Source: Sphingobacterium sp. PCS056 (lineage in GTDB: Bacteria > Bacteroidota > Bacteroidia > Sphingobacteriales > Sphingobacteriaceae). Taken from it: DNA of 64,000 nt. How positions within the stretch are numbered: the first letter of the stretch is position 1; each line of letters starts with the position of its first letter. The position numbers were made by a program, and so were the translations under genes. The stretch lies in contig NZ_CP096883.1 of assembly GCF_023273895.1 (NCBI RefSeq), positions 496,001-560,000 of the forward strand, read 5' to 3'. Shown here in pieces: positions 47,031 to 54,922 of this stretch. Below the pieces are notes generated by a model. That model was not told the origin of the DNA. It ran no database searches and worked only from the letters and a program-made list of their open reading frames with translations.

Positions 47031-47543
47031 ATGGATATTCAAACTGACATTGTAAATAAAGTTGCTCAAAGTGGTATCATCACTGTAGATCTGGCTAAAT
47101 TCAAACCGACAGGTGAACTTGTGGAGTACGATATCAAGGATAATCTTTTTCATGGCTTGATCTTAAAAGAGAAGGACTTTAGAGACTTTATCAAAAACCA
47201 TGACTGGTCAGCCTATACAGGCAAACATGTGGCGATTACATGTTCATCTGATGCGATCGTTCAAACTTGGGCCTATATGCTATTGGCAACCAAATTAGAG
47301 CCATTTGCAGCAACTGTTGTATTTGGAGATCTTGCAGAGCTAGAACGCATTCTCTATGCCAAAGCTATTGCTGAAATCGATATGGCAGCATATACAGACC
47401 AGCGGGTGGTCGTGAAAGGTTGCGGCGATATCAAAATTCCTGAATCTGCCTTTGTACAATTCTCGACGAGCTTGGCCAAAGTAGCTAAAAGTATCATGTA
47501 TGGGGAACCATGTTCTACCGTTCCCGTGTTTAAACGTAAATAG
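47031..47543 (+). CDS. DUF2480 family protein
   Basis: A 170-residue cytosolic protein of a Bacteroidota-specific family without known function. Family features seen are the N-terminal IVNKVAQSGIITVDLAKF, the GLILKEKDFRDFIKNHDWS region, the CSSDAIVQTWAYMLLA segment and the C-terminal KGCGDIKIPESAFV and SIMYGEPCSTVPVFKRK; the Cys residues of the last parts could bind metal. Length is normal. It is followed by the DUF3108 gene after 41 bases. Confidence 0.88.
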   Translation: MDIQTDIVNKVAQSGIITVDLAKFKPTGELVEYDIKDNLFHGLILKEKDFRDFIKNHDWSAYTGKHVAITCSSDAIVQTWAYMLLATKLEPFAATVVFGDLAELERILYAKAIAEIDMAAYTDQRVVVKGCGDIKIPESAFVQFSTSLAKVAKSIMYGEPCSTVPVFKRK

Positions 47544-47563
47544 CGGTATTCGTAATTTCAAAA

Positions 47564-47571
47564 TATTTTTG
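47564..47571 (+). promoter_or_regulatory. Putative -7 box of the DUF3108 gene
   Basis: TATTTTTG, an exact TAnnTTTG, ends 13 bases before the ATG at 47585. Confidence 0.4.
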
Positions 47572-47584
47572 TATTCTTACGTAT

Positions 47585-48370
47585 ATGAAAAAGCTAGTCT
47601 CGTTAACACTCTTAATACTCAGTTTCTGCGGTCAGATATTTGCTCAAGAACTCCCTCATTTAAAAGAATCTGCATTTAAAGGCGGTGAAAAATTGCAATA
47701 TAAGTTGAAATACGGATTTTTATCTGCAGCCACAGGTTTATTAACGGTCACCGATACTAAAAATGGAAACGGTGCCTCTGCATTCAGATTGTATGCGACG
47801 GGAAAAACTGCAGGGGCTTTTGCTCTCTATACTGTAAAAAACGAATACAATTCATATATTGATGGTAAATCTTACCTTCCTTATTACTATACCGAAAATA
47901 TCAGAGAAGGTGGCTACAGGCGTAATGATAAGGTAACATTTGATCAAAAAAGCAGATCAGTAAGCGGAAATAAGGGCAATTTTAAAAGTACAGTTTCACA
48001 AACTTTTGATTTATTATCAGCGTACTATTTTGCAAGAAACTTAGATCTTTCATCAGTCAAACCTGGAGAGTCGTTTAAATTAACCTATTTCCTAAATGAC
48101 GAGATTGCGACGTTAGGGATTACTTATATTGGTGTAGAAACCATAAAAACAGATTTAGGATCTTTAGAATGTCTTAAATTCAGTCCGGAGATAAAGCCAG
48201 GCAGAATTTTCAAGAAAAACAGTAAGCTCTATCTTTGGGTAACCAATGATGGCAACCGTATTCCGGTGAAAGCTAATGTAGACATTTTGATCGGTTCTGT
48301 AACATTAGAACTTATACAAGCCGATGGCTTGAAACATAAACTTGGCCAAAGGGCGAGTTATTCAAAATAA
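47585..48370 (+). CDS. DUF3108 exported protein
   Basis: A 261-residue secreted or periplasmic protein. Residues 1-20 form a signal peptide (IFAQ). The DUF3108 pattern is visible: FKGGEKLQYKLKYGFLSAATGLLTV, TGKTAGAFALYTVKNEYNSYID, and LSAYYFARNLDLSSVKPGESF. It is predicted to be a beta-rich domain of unknown function, possibly envelope-associated. It stands 8 bases before the DUF3109 gene, so the two are probably co-transcribed. Confidence 0.88.
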   Translation: MKKLVSLTLLILSFCGQIFAQELPHLKESAFKGGEKLQYKLKYGFLSAATGLLTVTDTKNGNGASAFRLYATGKTAGAFALYTVKNEYNSYIDGKSYLPYYYTENIREGGYRRNDKVTFDQKSRSVSGNKGNFKSTVSQTFDLLSAYYFARNLDLSSVKPGESFKLTYFLNDEIATLGITYIGVETIKTDLGSLECLKFSPEIKPGRIFKKNSKLYLWVTNDGNRIPVKANVDILIGSVTLELIQADGLKHKLGQRASYSK

Positions 48371-48378
48371 ATAATATC

Positions 48379-48942
48379 ATGATAGAAGTAGGAAATGTAT
48401 TAGTGCACGAAGATTTGATTAACAATGATTTCGTATGCAATCTTTCCAAATGCAAAGGCATTTGCTGTATAGAAGGGGATTCCGGCGCTCCATTGAAACA
48501 AAATGAGCTGGCTATACTAGAGGAGATCTATCCAAAAGTAAAACCTTACATGACAGCTAAAGGCATAGAAGCAATAGAAGAGCAAGGGACACATGTAGTC
48601 GATATGGATGGTGATCTAACGACGCCCTGTGTAGATGGCAATAAAGAGTGTGCGTATGTAACCTGGGAAAACGGAATCACAAAATGTGCGATCGAAAAAG
48701 CCTATGAGCTAGGAGATATCAATTGGAAAAAACCAATTTCATGTCACCTCTACCCTATCCGTACGACAAACTACCCAGAATTTGATGTGCTTCACTATGA
48801 CCGATGGCATATTTGCAAAGATGCTTGTACATTTGGCAAAGAGCTACAGGTCCCTGTGTACAAGTTCCTTAAAGATCCCTTGATCCGAGAGTATGGTGAC
48901 GAATGGTACCAAAAATTAGAGAATGCCGTAGATTCATTATAA
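48379..48942 (+). CDS. DUF3109 cysteine-rich protein
   Basis: A 187-residue cytosolic protein related to YkgJ-like metal-binding proteins. Cysteine clusters are conserved: C-N-L-S-K-C-K-G-I-C-C near residue 21, the C in TPCVDGNKECAYVTW, ITKCAIEKAYE, the ISCHLYPIRTTNY segment and ICKDACTFG. Likely coordinates iron or an iron-sulfur cluster; the substrate is unknown. The length is normal for the family. Confidence 0.88.
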   Translation: MIEVGNVLVHEDLINNDFVCNLSKCKGICCIEGDSGAPLKQNELAILEEIYPKVKPYMTAKGIEAIEEQGTHVVDMDGDLTTPCVDGNKECAYVTWENGITKCAIEKAYELGDINWKKPISCHLYPIRTTNYPEFDVLHYDRWHICKDACTFGKELQVPVYKFLKDPLIREYGDEWYQKLENAVDSL

Positions 48943-49000
48943 TCTATTGCTTATATTTATAGACATTTAAGGAGATAATAGTGGTTTTTAACCATCTTTC

Positions 49001-49972
49001 ATGCTGAAATTAAAAGAAATACAACGTCCCATCCTCAAGGAATTGGCAACTTTTGAAACTGAATTTAAAGCTTCAATGAAAAGTTCCATTCCTCTGTTAG
49101 ATCGTATCACAGGATATATTGTTAAAACCAAAGGAAAACAGATGCGTCCCATGTTTGTTTTCTTTTCGGCGGGTCTATGTAATGGTATAAAAGACTCAAC
49201 CTATCGTGGTGCTTCGTTAGTCGAATTGCTACATACAGCTTCTTTGGTACACGATGATGTCGTGGACAATGCCAATGAGCGTAGGGGCTTCTTTTCGGTA
49301 AACGCACTTTGGAAAAATAAAGTCTCTGTTTTGGTTGGTGATTTTTTACTTTCCAAAGGATTGCTGCTTTCAGTGAAACACCAGGAATATGATTTACTGA
49401 AAATTGTTTCTGAAGCTGTGGAACAAATGAGTGAAGGCGAGTTATTACAGATTGAAAAAGCGCGCAAACTAGACATTGAAGAGTCGATTTATTTTGAAGT
49501 GATCCGTAAAAAGACCGCCTCATTGATTGCCTCTTGCTGTGCATGTGGCGCCTCTTCATCCGGTGCCAACGAGCTAACAGTGAAAAAACTGCATGCTTTT
49601 GGTGAAAAAATCGGCATCGCCTTTCAGATAAAAGATGATTTGTTTGATTTTGGAATAGATGATGTCGGCAAACCACTTGGTAATGATATCAAAGAAAAGA
49701 AAATGACCTTGCCTTTGATATATGCCTTAAGCCAATCCGATAAGTCGGAGAAAAGAAGAATCATCAATTTGGTTAAAAACCATAGTGAAGACAACAAAAA
49801 AGTAGCAGAAGTCATTGCATTCGTTAGACAAAGTGGCGGGTTGGAGTATGCAACTGAAAAAATGTTAGCTTACCAAAAAGATGCTTTTAAAATATTAGAT
49901 GAATTTCCTGATAATGAATATAAAACAGGATTGCTAGAGCTTGTCAAATTTACAACTGAAAGAAAAAAATAG
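49001..49972 (+). CDS. Polyprenyl diphosphate synthase
   Basis: Trans-isoprenyl diphosphate synthase, cytosolic, making the long isoprenoid chain used for menaquinone or ubiquinone side chains. The first aspartate motif D-D-V-V-D is at 85-89 in LVHDDVVDNANERRG, the second in FQIKDDLFDFG. The GKQMRPMFVF region also matches. The length, 323 residues, suits octaprenyl-type enzymes. The TerC gene follows after 3 bases. Confidence 0.95.
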   Translation: MLKLKEIQRPILKELATFETEFKASMKSSIPLLDRITGYIVKTKGKQMRPMFVFFSAGLCNGIKDSTYRGASLVELLHTASLVHDDVVDNANERRGFFSVNALWKNKVSVLVGDFLLSKGLLLSVKHQEYDLLKIVSEAVEQMSEGELLQIEKARKLDIEESIYFEVIRKKTASLIASCCACGASSSGANELTVKKLHAFGEKIGIAFQIKDDLFDFGIDDVGKPLGNDIKEKKMTLPLIYALSQSDKSEKRRIINLVKNHSEDNKKVAEVIAFVRQSGGLEYATEKMLAYQKDAFKILDEFPDNEYKTGLLELVKFTTERKK

Positions 49973-49975
49973 AAA

Positions 49976-51034
49976 ATGAGTCACGAGATCATGTTTTTTG
50001 GAGGATTTTTAATCTTCATTATTTTAATGTTAGCTATCGATTTAGGTGTGTTTTCAAAAGGAGACAAAACTGTATCCCTAAAAAGTGCTGCTATCATGAG
50101 TATCATATGGGTACTTTTAGCGTTAGGCTTTTACTGGGTATTACGGCACTATGGCCACGAATTGCACAATATCCATGATCTAGATCACCTACAACAAGTC
50201 ATCAAAGCCCATCTGCATGATGTTAAAATCATTCCTGGCGATCTAGAGGGGAGCATCGCATTATATAATAATAACCTTGCCTTAGAATTTATCACAGGCT
50301 ATGTGGTCGAATATGCCCTATCTGTTGATAATATCTTCGTGATGGTACTCTTATTTTCTTCTTTCGGTATTCCAGAGCGTTACTACCATAAAGTATTGGT
50401 ATGGGGAGTTATTGGAGCTGTGCTCATGCGCTTTATCTTCATTTTCCTTGGAGCTGCCTTGATTACAAAATTTGGATGGATTCTTTATATATTCGGTGGA
50501 TTTTTATTGATAACGGGTGTTAAAATGTTCTTAAATAGAAATCAAGAAGATGAAGTAGATCCACAAAACCACCCTGTCGTAAAATTTGCCTCTAAATATT
50601 TTAAAGTAACACCAAAACTTGACGGAGGACACTTCTTCCATGTTGAAAACGGCGTCAAATACATGACTCCTTTATTCTTGGTTTTACTGGTGATCGAATT
50701 TACAGATTTAATCTTCGCGGTAGATTCAATTCCTGCCATCTTCTCCGTGACAAAAGATGCTTATGTCGTGTTTTTCTCTAATATCTTTGCGGTATTAGGT
50801 TTACGCTCCATGTTCTTCTTATTGGTCAATATCATCCACAAGTTCCATTACTTAAAGGTGGGATTAGCATTTTTATTAATATTTATCGGTTTAAAAATGT
50901 TGCTTCACCACTGGCTGGTACAAATCGGATTTTCAACGTCCCATTCGTTGATTATCATCGTCAGCATTCTAGTGATTAGCGTCGTTGCATCCTTAATGTT
51001 TCCGAAGAAACAGGATCTCAAAATAGAAAACTAA
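49976..51034 (+). CDS. TerC/Alx family membrane protein
   Basis: Integral membrane protein with about eight helices in 352 residues, of a family linked to manganese export and metal homeostasis. Conserved features are ALEFITGYVVEYALSVDNIFVM and LVIEFTDLIFAVDSIPAIFSVTKD, with the paired acidic residues that bind the metal. A charged loop (HDLDHLQQVI, residues about 60-90) and a cytosolic tail (KKQDLKIEN) are seen. It lies 3 bases after the polyprenyl synthase gene and ends before a terminator. Confidence 0.93.
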   Translation: MSHEIMFFGGFLIFIILMLAIDLGVFSKGDKTVSLKSAAIMSIIWVLLALGFYWVLRHYGHELHNIHDLDHLQQVIKAHLHDVKIIPGDLEGSIALYNNNLALEFITGYVVEYALSVDNIFVMVLLFSSFGIPERYYHKVLVWGVIGAVLMRFIFIFLGAALITKFGWILYIFGGFLLITGVKMFLNRNQEDEVDPQNHPVVKFASKYFKVTPKLDGGHFFHVENGVKYMTPLFLVLLVIEFTDLIFAVDSIPAIFSVTKDAYVVFFSNIFAVLGLRSMFFLLVNIIHKFHYLKVGLAFLLIFIGLKMLLHHWLVQIGFSTSHSLIIIVSILVISVVASLMFPKKQDLKIEN

Positions 51035-51037
51035 AAA

Positions 51038-51064
51038 ACAACGGGGCTTTAAAAGCCCCGTTGT
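51038..51064 (+). terminator. Hairpin after the TerC/Alx gene
   Basis: ACAACGGGGCTTT (51038-51050) and AAAGCCCCGTTGT (51052-51064) form a very strong stem. The T tract after it is short, so termination may depend on the stem. Confidence 0.65.
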
Positions 51065-51164
51065 TCGTTCAACACAATTTTATTACAATCATTTTCAACG
51101 ATTGGCACACTGATAACTGAATTTATTTTTAATTTAGCATTATAAAATCATTAACTTTTTAAAA

Positions 51165-52352
51165 ATGAATTGGAATAAATCACTCGTATTAGCGGCATCC
51201 TTATTTGCAGCTTCTTTACAAGTAGTACAGGCTCAGGACAATTTAATTAATGCCCTAAAAACAAATCAAAATGATAACAGTAAAGCTGGATTTACTTTTA
51301 CTGAGGTCATTAATTTAAAAAATACTTCTGTTAAAAATCAAGGTTCTTCTGGTACATGTTGGTCTTACTCTGGTAACTCATTTTTAGAGTCAGAAATGAT
51401 CAGAATGGGAAAAGAACCCGTTGAGATTTCACAAATTTTCTCTGCTCGTAATACCTACTTAGGCAAAGCCAAAAATTACGTTCGCTTACACGGTGGATTG
51501 TCTTTAGGTGAAGGTGGTCAATTTCATGATGTTTTAAATGCATTCCGCCACTACGGTGCTTTGCCACAAACGGAGTACACAGGTTTACACTATGGATCTG
51601 ATAAAAATAATTTTGGCGAGATGACCAACATGTTGGATGCGATGTTAGCTACTTTTGTAAAGAGCAAAACATTAACGCCAAACTGGGAAAAAGCATATAC
51701 TGCTGCAATGGATTCATATTTAGGTGAGGTACCTAAAAGCTTCCAATACAAAGGTAAAAGCTACACCCCTCGTACATTCGCTGATCAAGTGATTGGAATT
51801 AAACCTGATGAATATGTGGGTATTGCATCTGTTACTGATCAACCTTACTACAGCAAATTTGTATTATTGATTCCAGATAACTGGTCTTTTGATAGTTTTT
51901 ACAATGTTCAGATCAATGATTTGACTGATATCATTGACAATGCCTTGAATAATGGATATACAGTAGCTTGGGCAACGGATGTTTCTGAGAAAAGCTTCAG
52001 CTGGAAAAATGGAGTAGCATACGTACCTGCAAAACCATTCGAGCAAATGACACCACAGGAACAACAAGAAATGTTTGTTGGTCCTAAACCTGAAGCAAAA
52101 ATTACAGCAGAAGAAAGACAAAAAGCTTTTGACAACTACCAAACAACAGATGATCATGGTATGCACATCGTTGGATTGGCTAAAGATCAAACAGGTAAAG
52201 AATACTACATCGTTAAAAACTCTTGGGGTGTTACAAATGACTATAAAGGTTATTTATATGTAACAAAAGAATTTGTTCGTTACAAAACAACATCACTTTT
52301 GGTTCATAAAGACGGTATTCAAAAAGATTTAAAGTCTAAAATGAAGATCTAA
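51165..52352 (+). CDS. Exported C1 (bleomycin hydrolase-type) cysteine aminopeptidase
   Basis: A 395-residue papain-fold peptidase of the C1B type. Residues 1-23 form a signal peptide (VVQAQ), unlike most cytosolic PepC. Gln59 and the catalytic Cys65 lie in NQGSSGTCWSYSG; the catalytic His lies in DDHGMHIVGLAKD and the Asn in YIVKNSWGVTNDYKG, near the C-terminus. The exported location is the only oddity; it probably acts on peptides in the periplasm. Confidence 0.92.
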   Translation: MNWNKSLVLAASLFAASLQVVQAQDNLINALKTNQNDNSKAGFTFTEVINLKNTSVKNQGSSGTCWSYSGNSFLESEMIRMGKEPVEISQIFSARNTYLGKAKNYVRLHGGLSLGEGGQFHDVLNAFRHYGALPQTEYTGLHYGSDKNNFGEMTNMLDAMLATFVKSKTLTPNWEKAYTAAMDSYLGEVPKSFQYKGKSYTPRTFADQVIGIKPDEYVGIASVTDQPYYSKFVLLIPDNWSFDSFYNVQINDLTDIIDNALNNGYTVAWATDVSEKSFSWKNGVAYVPAKPFEQMTPQEQQEMFVGPKPEAKITAEERQKAFDNYQTTDDHGMHIVGLAKDQTGKEYYIVKNSWGVTNDYKGYLYVTKEFVRYKTTSLLVHKDGIQKDLKSKMKI

Positions 52353-52373
52353 TCCTACATAAACAAGGATTAT

Positions 52374-52416
52374 AAAAATGGGTTACAGAAATAAATTTCT
52401 GTAACCCATTTTTTTT
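52374..52416 (+). terminator. Terminator after the C1 peptidase gene
   Basis: ATGGGTTACAGAAAT (52378-52392) pairs with ATTTCTGTAACCCAT (52395-52409) and is followed by a run of Ts to 52416. Confidence 0.9.
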
Positions 52417-52481
52417 ACAATTTTATTACATAACTTTAGTAGAATTACAAATTAATTAATGACACTATCTACGAATTGGTT

Positions 52482-53711
52482 ATGAAAAAGATATTATTAT
52501 TCCTCCTAATTTTACCTTTCATCGCGATCGGGCAAGAGAAAGGGATAACATTCGAGCGGGGACTGAATTGGAACCAAATTAAAGAAAAGGCAAAGAAAGA
52601 GAATAAGTATATTTTCGTTGATATATTTACCACTTGGTGTGGACCTTGCAAGTACATGTCATCGACTGTATTCCCTCAAAAAAAAGTTGGCGATTTTTTC
52701 AATACAAAATTCGTCAGCACTAAAATTCAAATGGATAAAACAGATACGGACAACGAAGAGGTCAAAAGCTGGTATGAAGAAGCTGAGCGCTTTGCTAAAG
52801 ATTATAAAATAGCGGCGTATCCCACTTTTCTGATTTTCAATCCACAGGGAGAACTTGTCCACCGTATGGTCGGTGGCGGAGAAGCTGATGAATTTATTGA
52901 ACGTACTAAAGACGCTCTACATCCAGAAACTCAATATTATGCCTTATTAAAAGATTTTGAAAATAATCCAACTGATCTATCTTTAGCACATCGCATGATT
53001 AAAGCTGCAAATACAGCTTACGATGAAAGCACTGCCATAAAAGCAGAGGATGTGATCATTTCGCAAACAAAATCCCAAGATCTAACTAAAGAGTGTGCAT
53101 CTTATTTAATCGCTAATACACGTACAACACAATCTAAAGCTTTTGAATTACTCCGAAATAACCCTGAAAAAATAGATTCGCTATTGGGCAAATATGGTGA
53201 AGCAAACCGTGTTGTTGCCTCCGTTGCGATCAATGAAGTTTTAGGCACTAAAATCGATTTTAACAACGAGCCTAATTGGGAAGCCTTAAAAAGCGAGATC
53301 AATGAAAAATATAGCAACATCAATTTTGAACCTATTTTCAAACTGATGAAAGCGCAGTATTATGTACAGTCCCGCAATTGGACATCGCTAAGAGATATCA
53401 TCGACAGCTACTTGACATCTGAAGATTTAAGCTCTAATCAATTAAACAGCTTTGCTTGGGAGGTATTTGAAAATAGTAACGATGCAGCATGTCTGGATGC
53501 AGCTCTAAAATGGAGTAAAAAAGCTGTTGAGCAAGATGCCAGAAGTGCCTATTTAGATACTTATGCCAATTTATTATATAAAAAAGGCGATAAAACGAAT
53601 GCGATCAAGTGGCAAGAACAAGCATTATCACTTGCTAATGATGACGAACAAGAGAATTACTCGGATACGCTATCGAAAATGAAGAGTGATCTTCCTACTT
53701 GGGAATTATAA
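52482..53711 (+). CDS. Exported thioredoxin-fold protein with TPR-like C-terminus
   Basis: A 409-residue protein. Residues 1-18 form a signal peptide (AIGQ). A thioredoxin domain (about 25-150) carries the active site W-C-G-P-C with Cys53 and Cys56, and the cis-proline region AAYPTFLIFN. The rest is helical with TPR-like features (AALKWSKKAVEQDARSAYLDTYANLLYKKGD). Such proteins act as periplasmic disulfide reductases or scaffolds. An in-frame TTG at 52476 exists, but the ATG at 52482 is preferred. Confidence 0.88.
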   Translation: MKKILLFLLILPFIAIGQEKGITFERGLNWNQIKEKAKKENKYIFVDIFTTWCGPCKYMSSTVFPQKKVGDFFNTKFVSTKIQMDKTDTDNEEVKSWYEEAERFAKDYKIAAYPTFLIFNPQGELVHRMVGGGEADEFIERTKDALHPETQYYALLKDFENNPTDLSLAHRMIKAANTAYDESTAIKAEDVIISQTKSQDLTKECASYLIANTRTTQSKAFELLRNNPEKIDSLLGKYGEANRVVASVAINEVLGTKIDFNNEPNWEALKSEINEKYSNINFEPIFKLMKAQYYVQSRNWTSLRDIIDSYLTSEDLSSNQLNSFAWEVFENSNDAACLDAALKWSKKAVEQDARSAYLDTYANLLYKKGDKTNAIKWQEQALSLANDDEQENYSDTLSKMKSDLPTWEL

Positions 53712-53735
53712 TAGTAGAGAATGGTCAATAATCAT

Positions 53736-53774
53736 AAAAAAGGGTTGAAAACGATGCGTTTTCAACCCTTTTTT
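53736..53774. terminator. Bidirectional terminator between convergent genes
   Basis: AAAAAAGGGTTGAAAAC (53736-53752), loop GATGC, then GTTTTCAACCCTTTTTT (53758-53774). Stem is perfect and both flanks give T runs, so it can end both the thioredoxin gene and the alcohol dehydrogenase gene. Confidence 0.92.
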
Positions 53775-53792
53775 ATGACTAGCCGATAAGGG

Positions 53793-54842
53793 CTAACTAT
53801 TTTTTAAAGATTTCATATCGATTACGAATCGATATTTCACATCAGACTTGATCATACGTTCGTATGCTGTATTGATATCTTGGATATTAATCACTTCTAC
53901 ATCCGAAACAATTCCGTGTTCACCGCAGAAGTCTAACATCTCTTGTGTCTCTTGAATACCACCGATCAATGATCCCGCTAAGTTTCTACGCTTGCCGATC
54001 AATAAACCACCATGTACAGCAGGAAGAGGTTCAACCGCTCCGACAATACACATCGTTTTATCCAATTTCAATAAATTCAAATAAGGATTGACATCATGTC
54101 CAACCGGAATGGTATTTAATAAGAAGTCAAAGCTATTGGTATGTGCTTTTAGCTGTTCTGTATCTTTAGAAATCAAAACCTCATCAGCGCCTAGTTTTTT
54201 TGCATCTTCTCCTTTTTCAGGTGATGTCGTGATCATCACAACATGAGCTCCTATCGCTTTAGCAAATTTAACGCCCATGTGTCCCAATCCTCCAAGACCA
54301 ATAACCCCAACTTTATCTCCTTTTTTCACATTCCAATGGCGTAAAGGTGACCATGTTGTTATACCTGCACATAAGAGAGGTGCAGCTGCTTGTACATCAA
54401 TATTTGTCGGAATACGCAAGACGAAATCTTCTTCCACCACAATGTTCTCCGAATATCCACCATAAGTAATACCACCATATTTGGATTTAGAGCTATTATA
54501 GGTACCGATCATACCACTTTCGCAGTACTGCTCCAATCCTTCATCACATGGATGACAATGCTTACAAGACTCGACCATACAGCCAACACCAACAAGATCG
54601 CCGACCTTATACTTGGTTACCTTTGGACCAACCTCCAATACACGACCTATGATCTCGTGTCCTGGAACCACTGGGTAATGTGGTTGTCCCCATTCTGCCC
54701 TTGCTGTGTGAATATCACTATGGCAAACACCACAATATTCAATATCAATAAAAACATCTTTATCCTGCAGATCGCGACGTTGGATTTGATGTGGTTTTAA
54801 ATCTTCAGCCTCTGAAAAGGCTGCATATGCTTTTGTACTCAT
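53793..54842 (-). CDS. Zinc-dependent alcohol dehydrogenase (cinnamyl alcohol/aldehyde reductase type)
   Basis: Medium-chain NAD(P)-dependent dehydrogenase, 349 residues, cytosolic. Catalytic zinc ligands are visible: Cys in EYCGVCHSDIH, His-Glu in VPGHEIIGRV; the structural zinc site has four cysteines (CMVESCKHCHPCDEGLEQYC). The GIGLGGLGHMGVKFAKAIGAH segment is the NAD(P)-binding loop. It is closest to the YahK-like aldehyde reductase group; substrate not certain. Confidence 0.93.
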   Translation of the reverse strand: MSTKAYAAFSEAEDLKPHQIQRRDLQDKDVFIDIEYCGVCHSDIHTARAEWGQPHYPVVPGHEIIGRVLEVGPKVTKYKVGDLVGVGCMVESCKHCHPCDEGLEQYCESGMIGTYNSSKSKYGGITYGGYSENIVVEEDFVLRIPTNIDVQAAAPLLCAGITTWSPLRHWNVKKGDKVGVIGLGGLGHMGVKFAKAIGAHVVMITTSPEKGEDAKKLGADEVLISKDTEQLKAHTNSFDFLLNTIPVGHDVNPYLNLLKLDKTMCIVGAVEPLPAVHGGLLIGKRRNLAGSLIGGIQETQEMLDFCGEHGIVSDVEVINIQDINTAYERMIKSDVKYRFVIDMKSLKNS

Positions 54843-54874
54843 GCTCTTCTATTTTAAGTAAAAATAAAGCTTTT

Positions 54875-54907
54875 CATAAAAAATCCACTCTTGTTGGGAG
54901 TGGATTT
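54875..54907 (-). terminator. Terminator after the prolyl oligopeptidase gene
   Basis: AAATCCACTC (54881-54890), loop, GAGTGGATTT (54898-54907). On the minus strand this follows the POP stop codon and leads into a T run. Confidence 0.8.
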
Positions 54908-54922
54908 ACTTTGATATGATAT

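Noticed and set aside
49122..49676. Long minus-strand ORF of 184 codons
   Set aside because: It lies entirely antisense to the well-supported polyprenyl diphosphate synthase gene and its translation is Arg/His-rich without family features.
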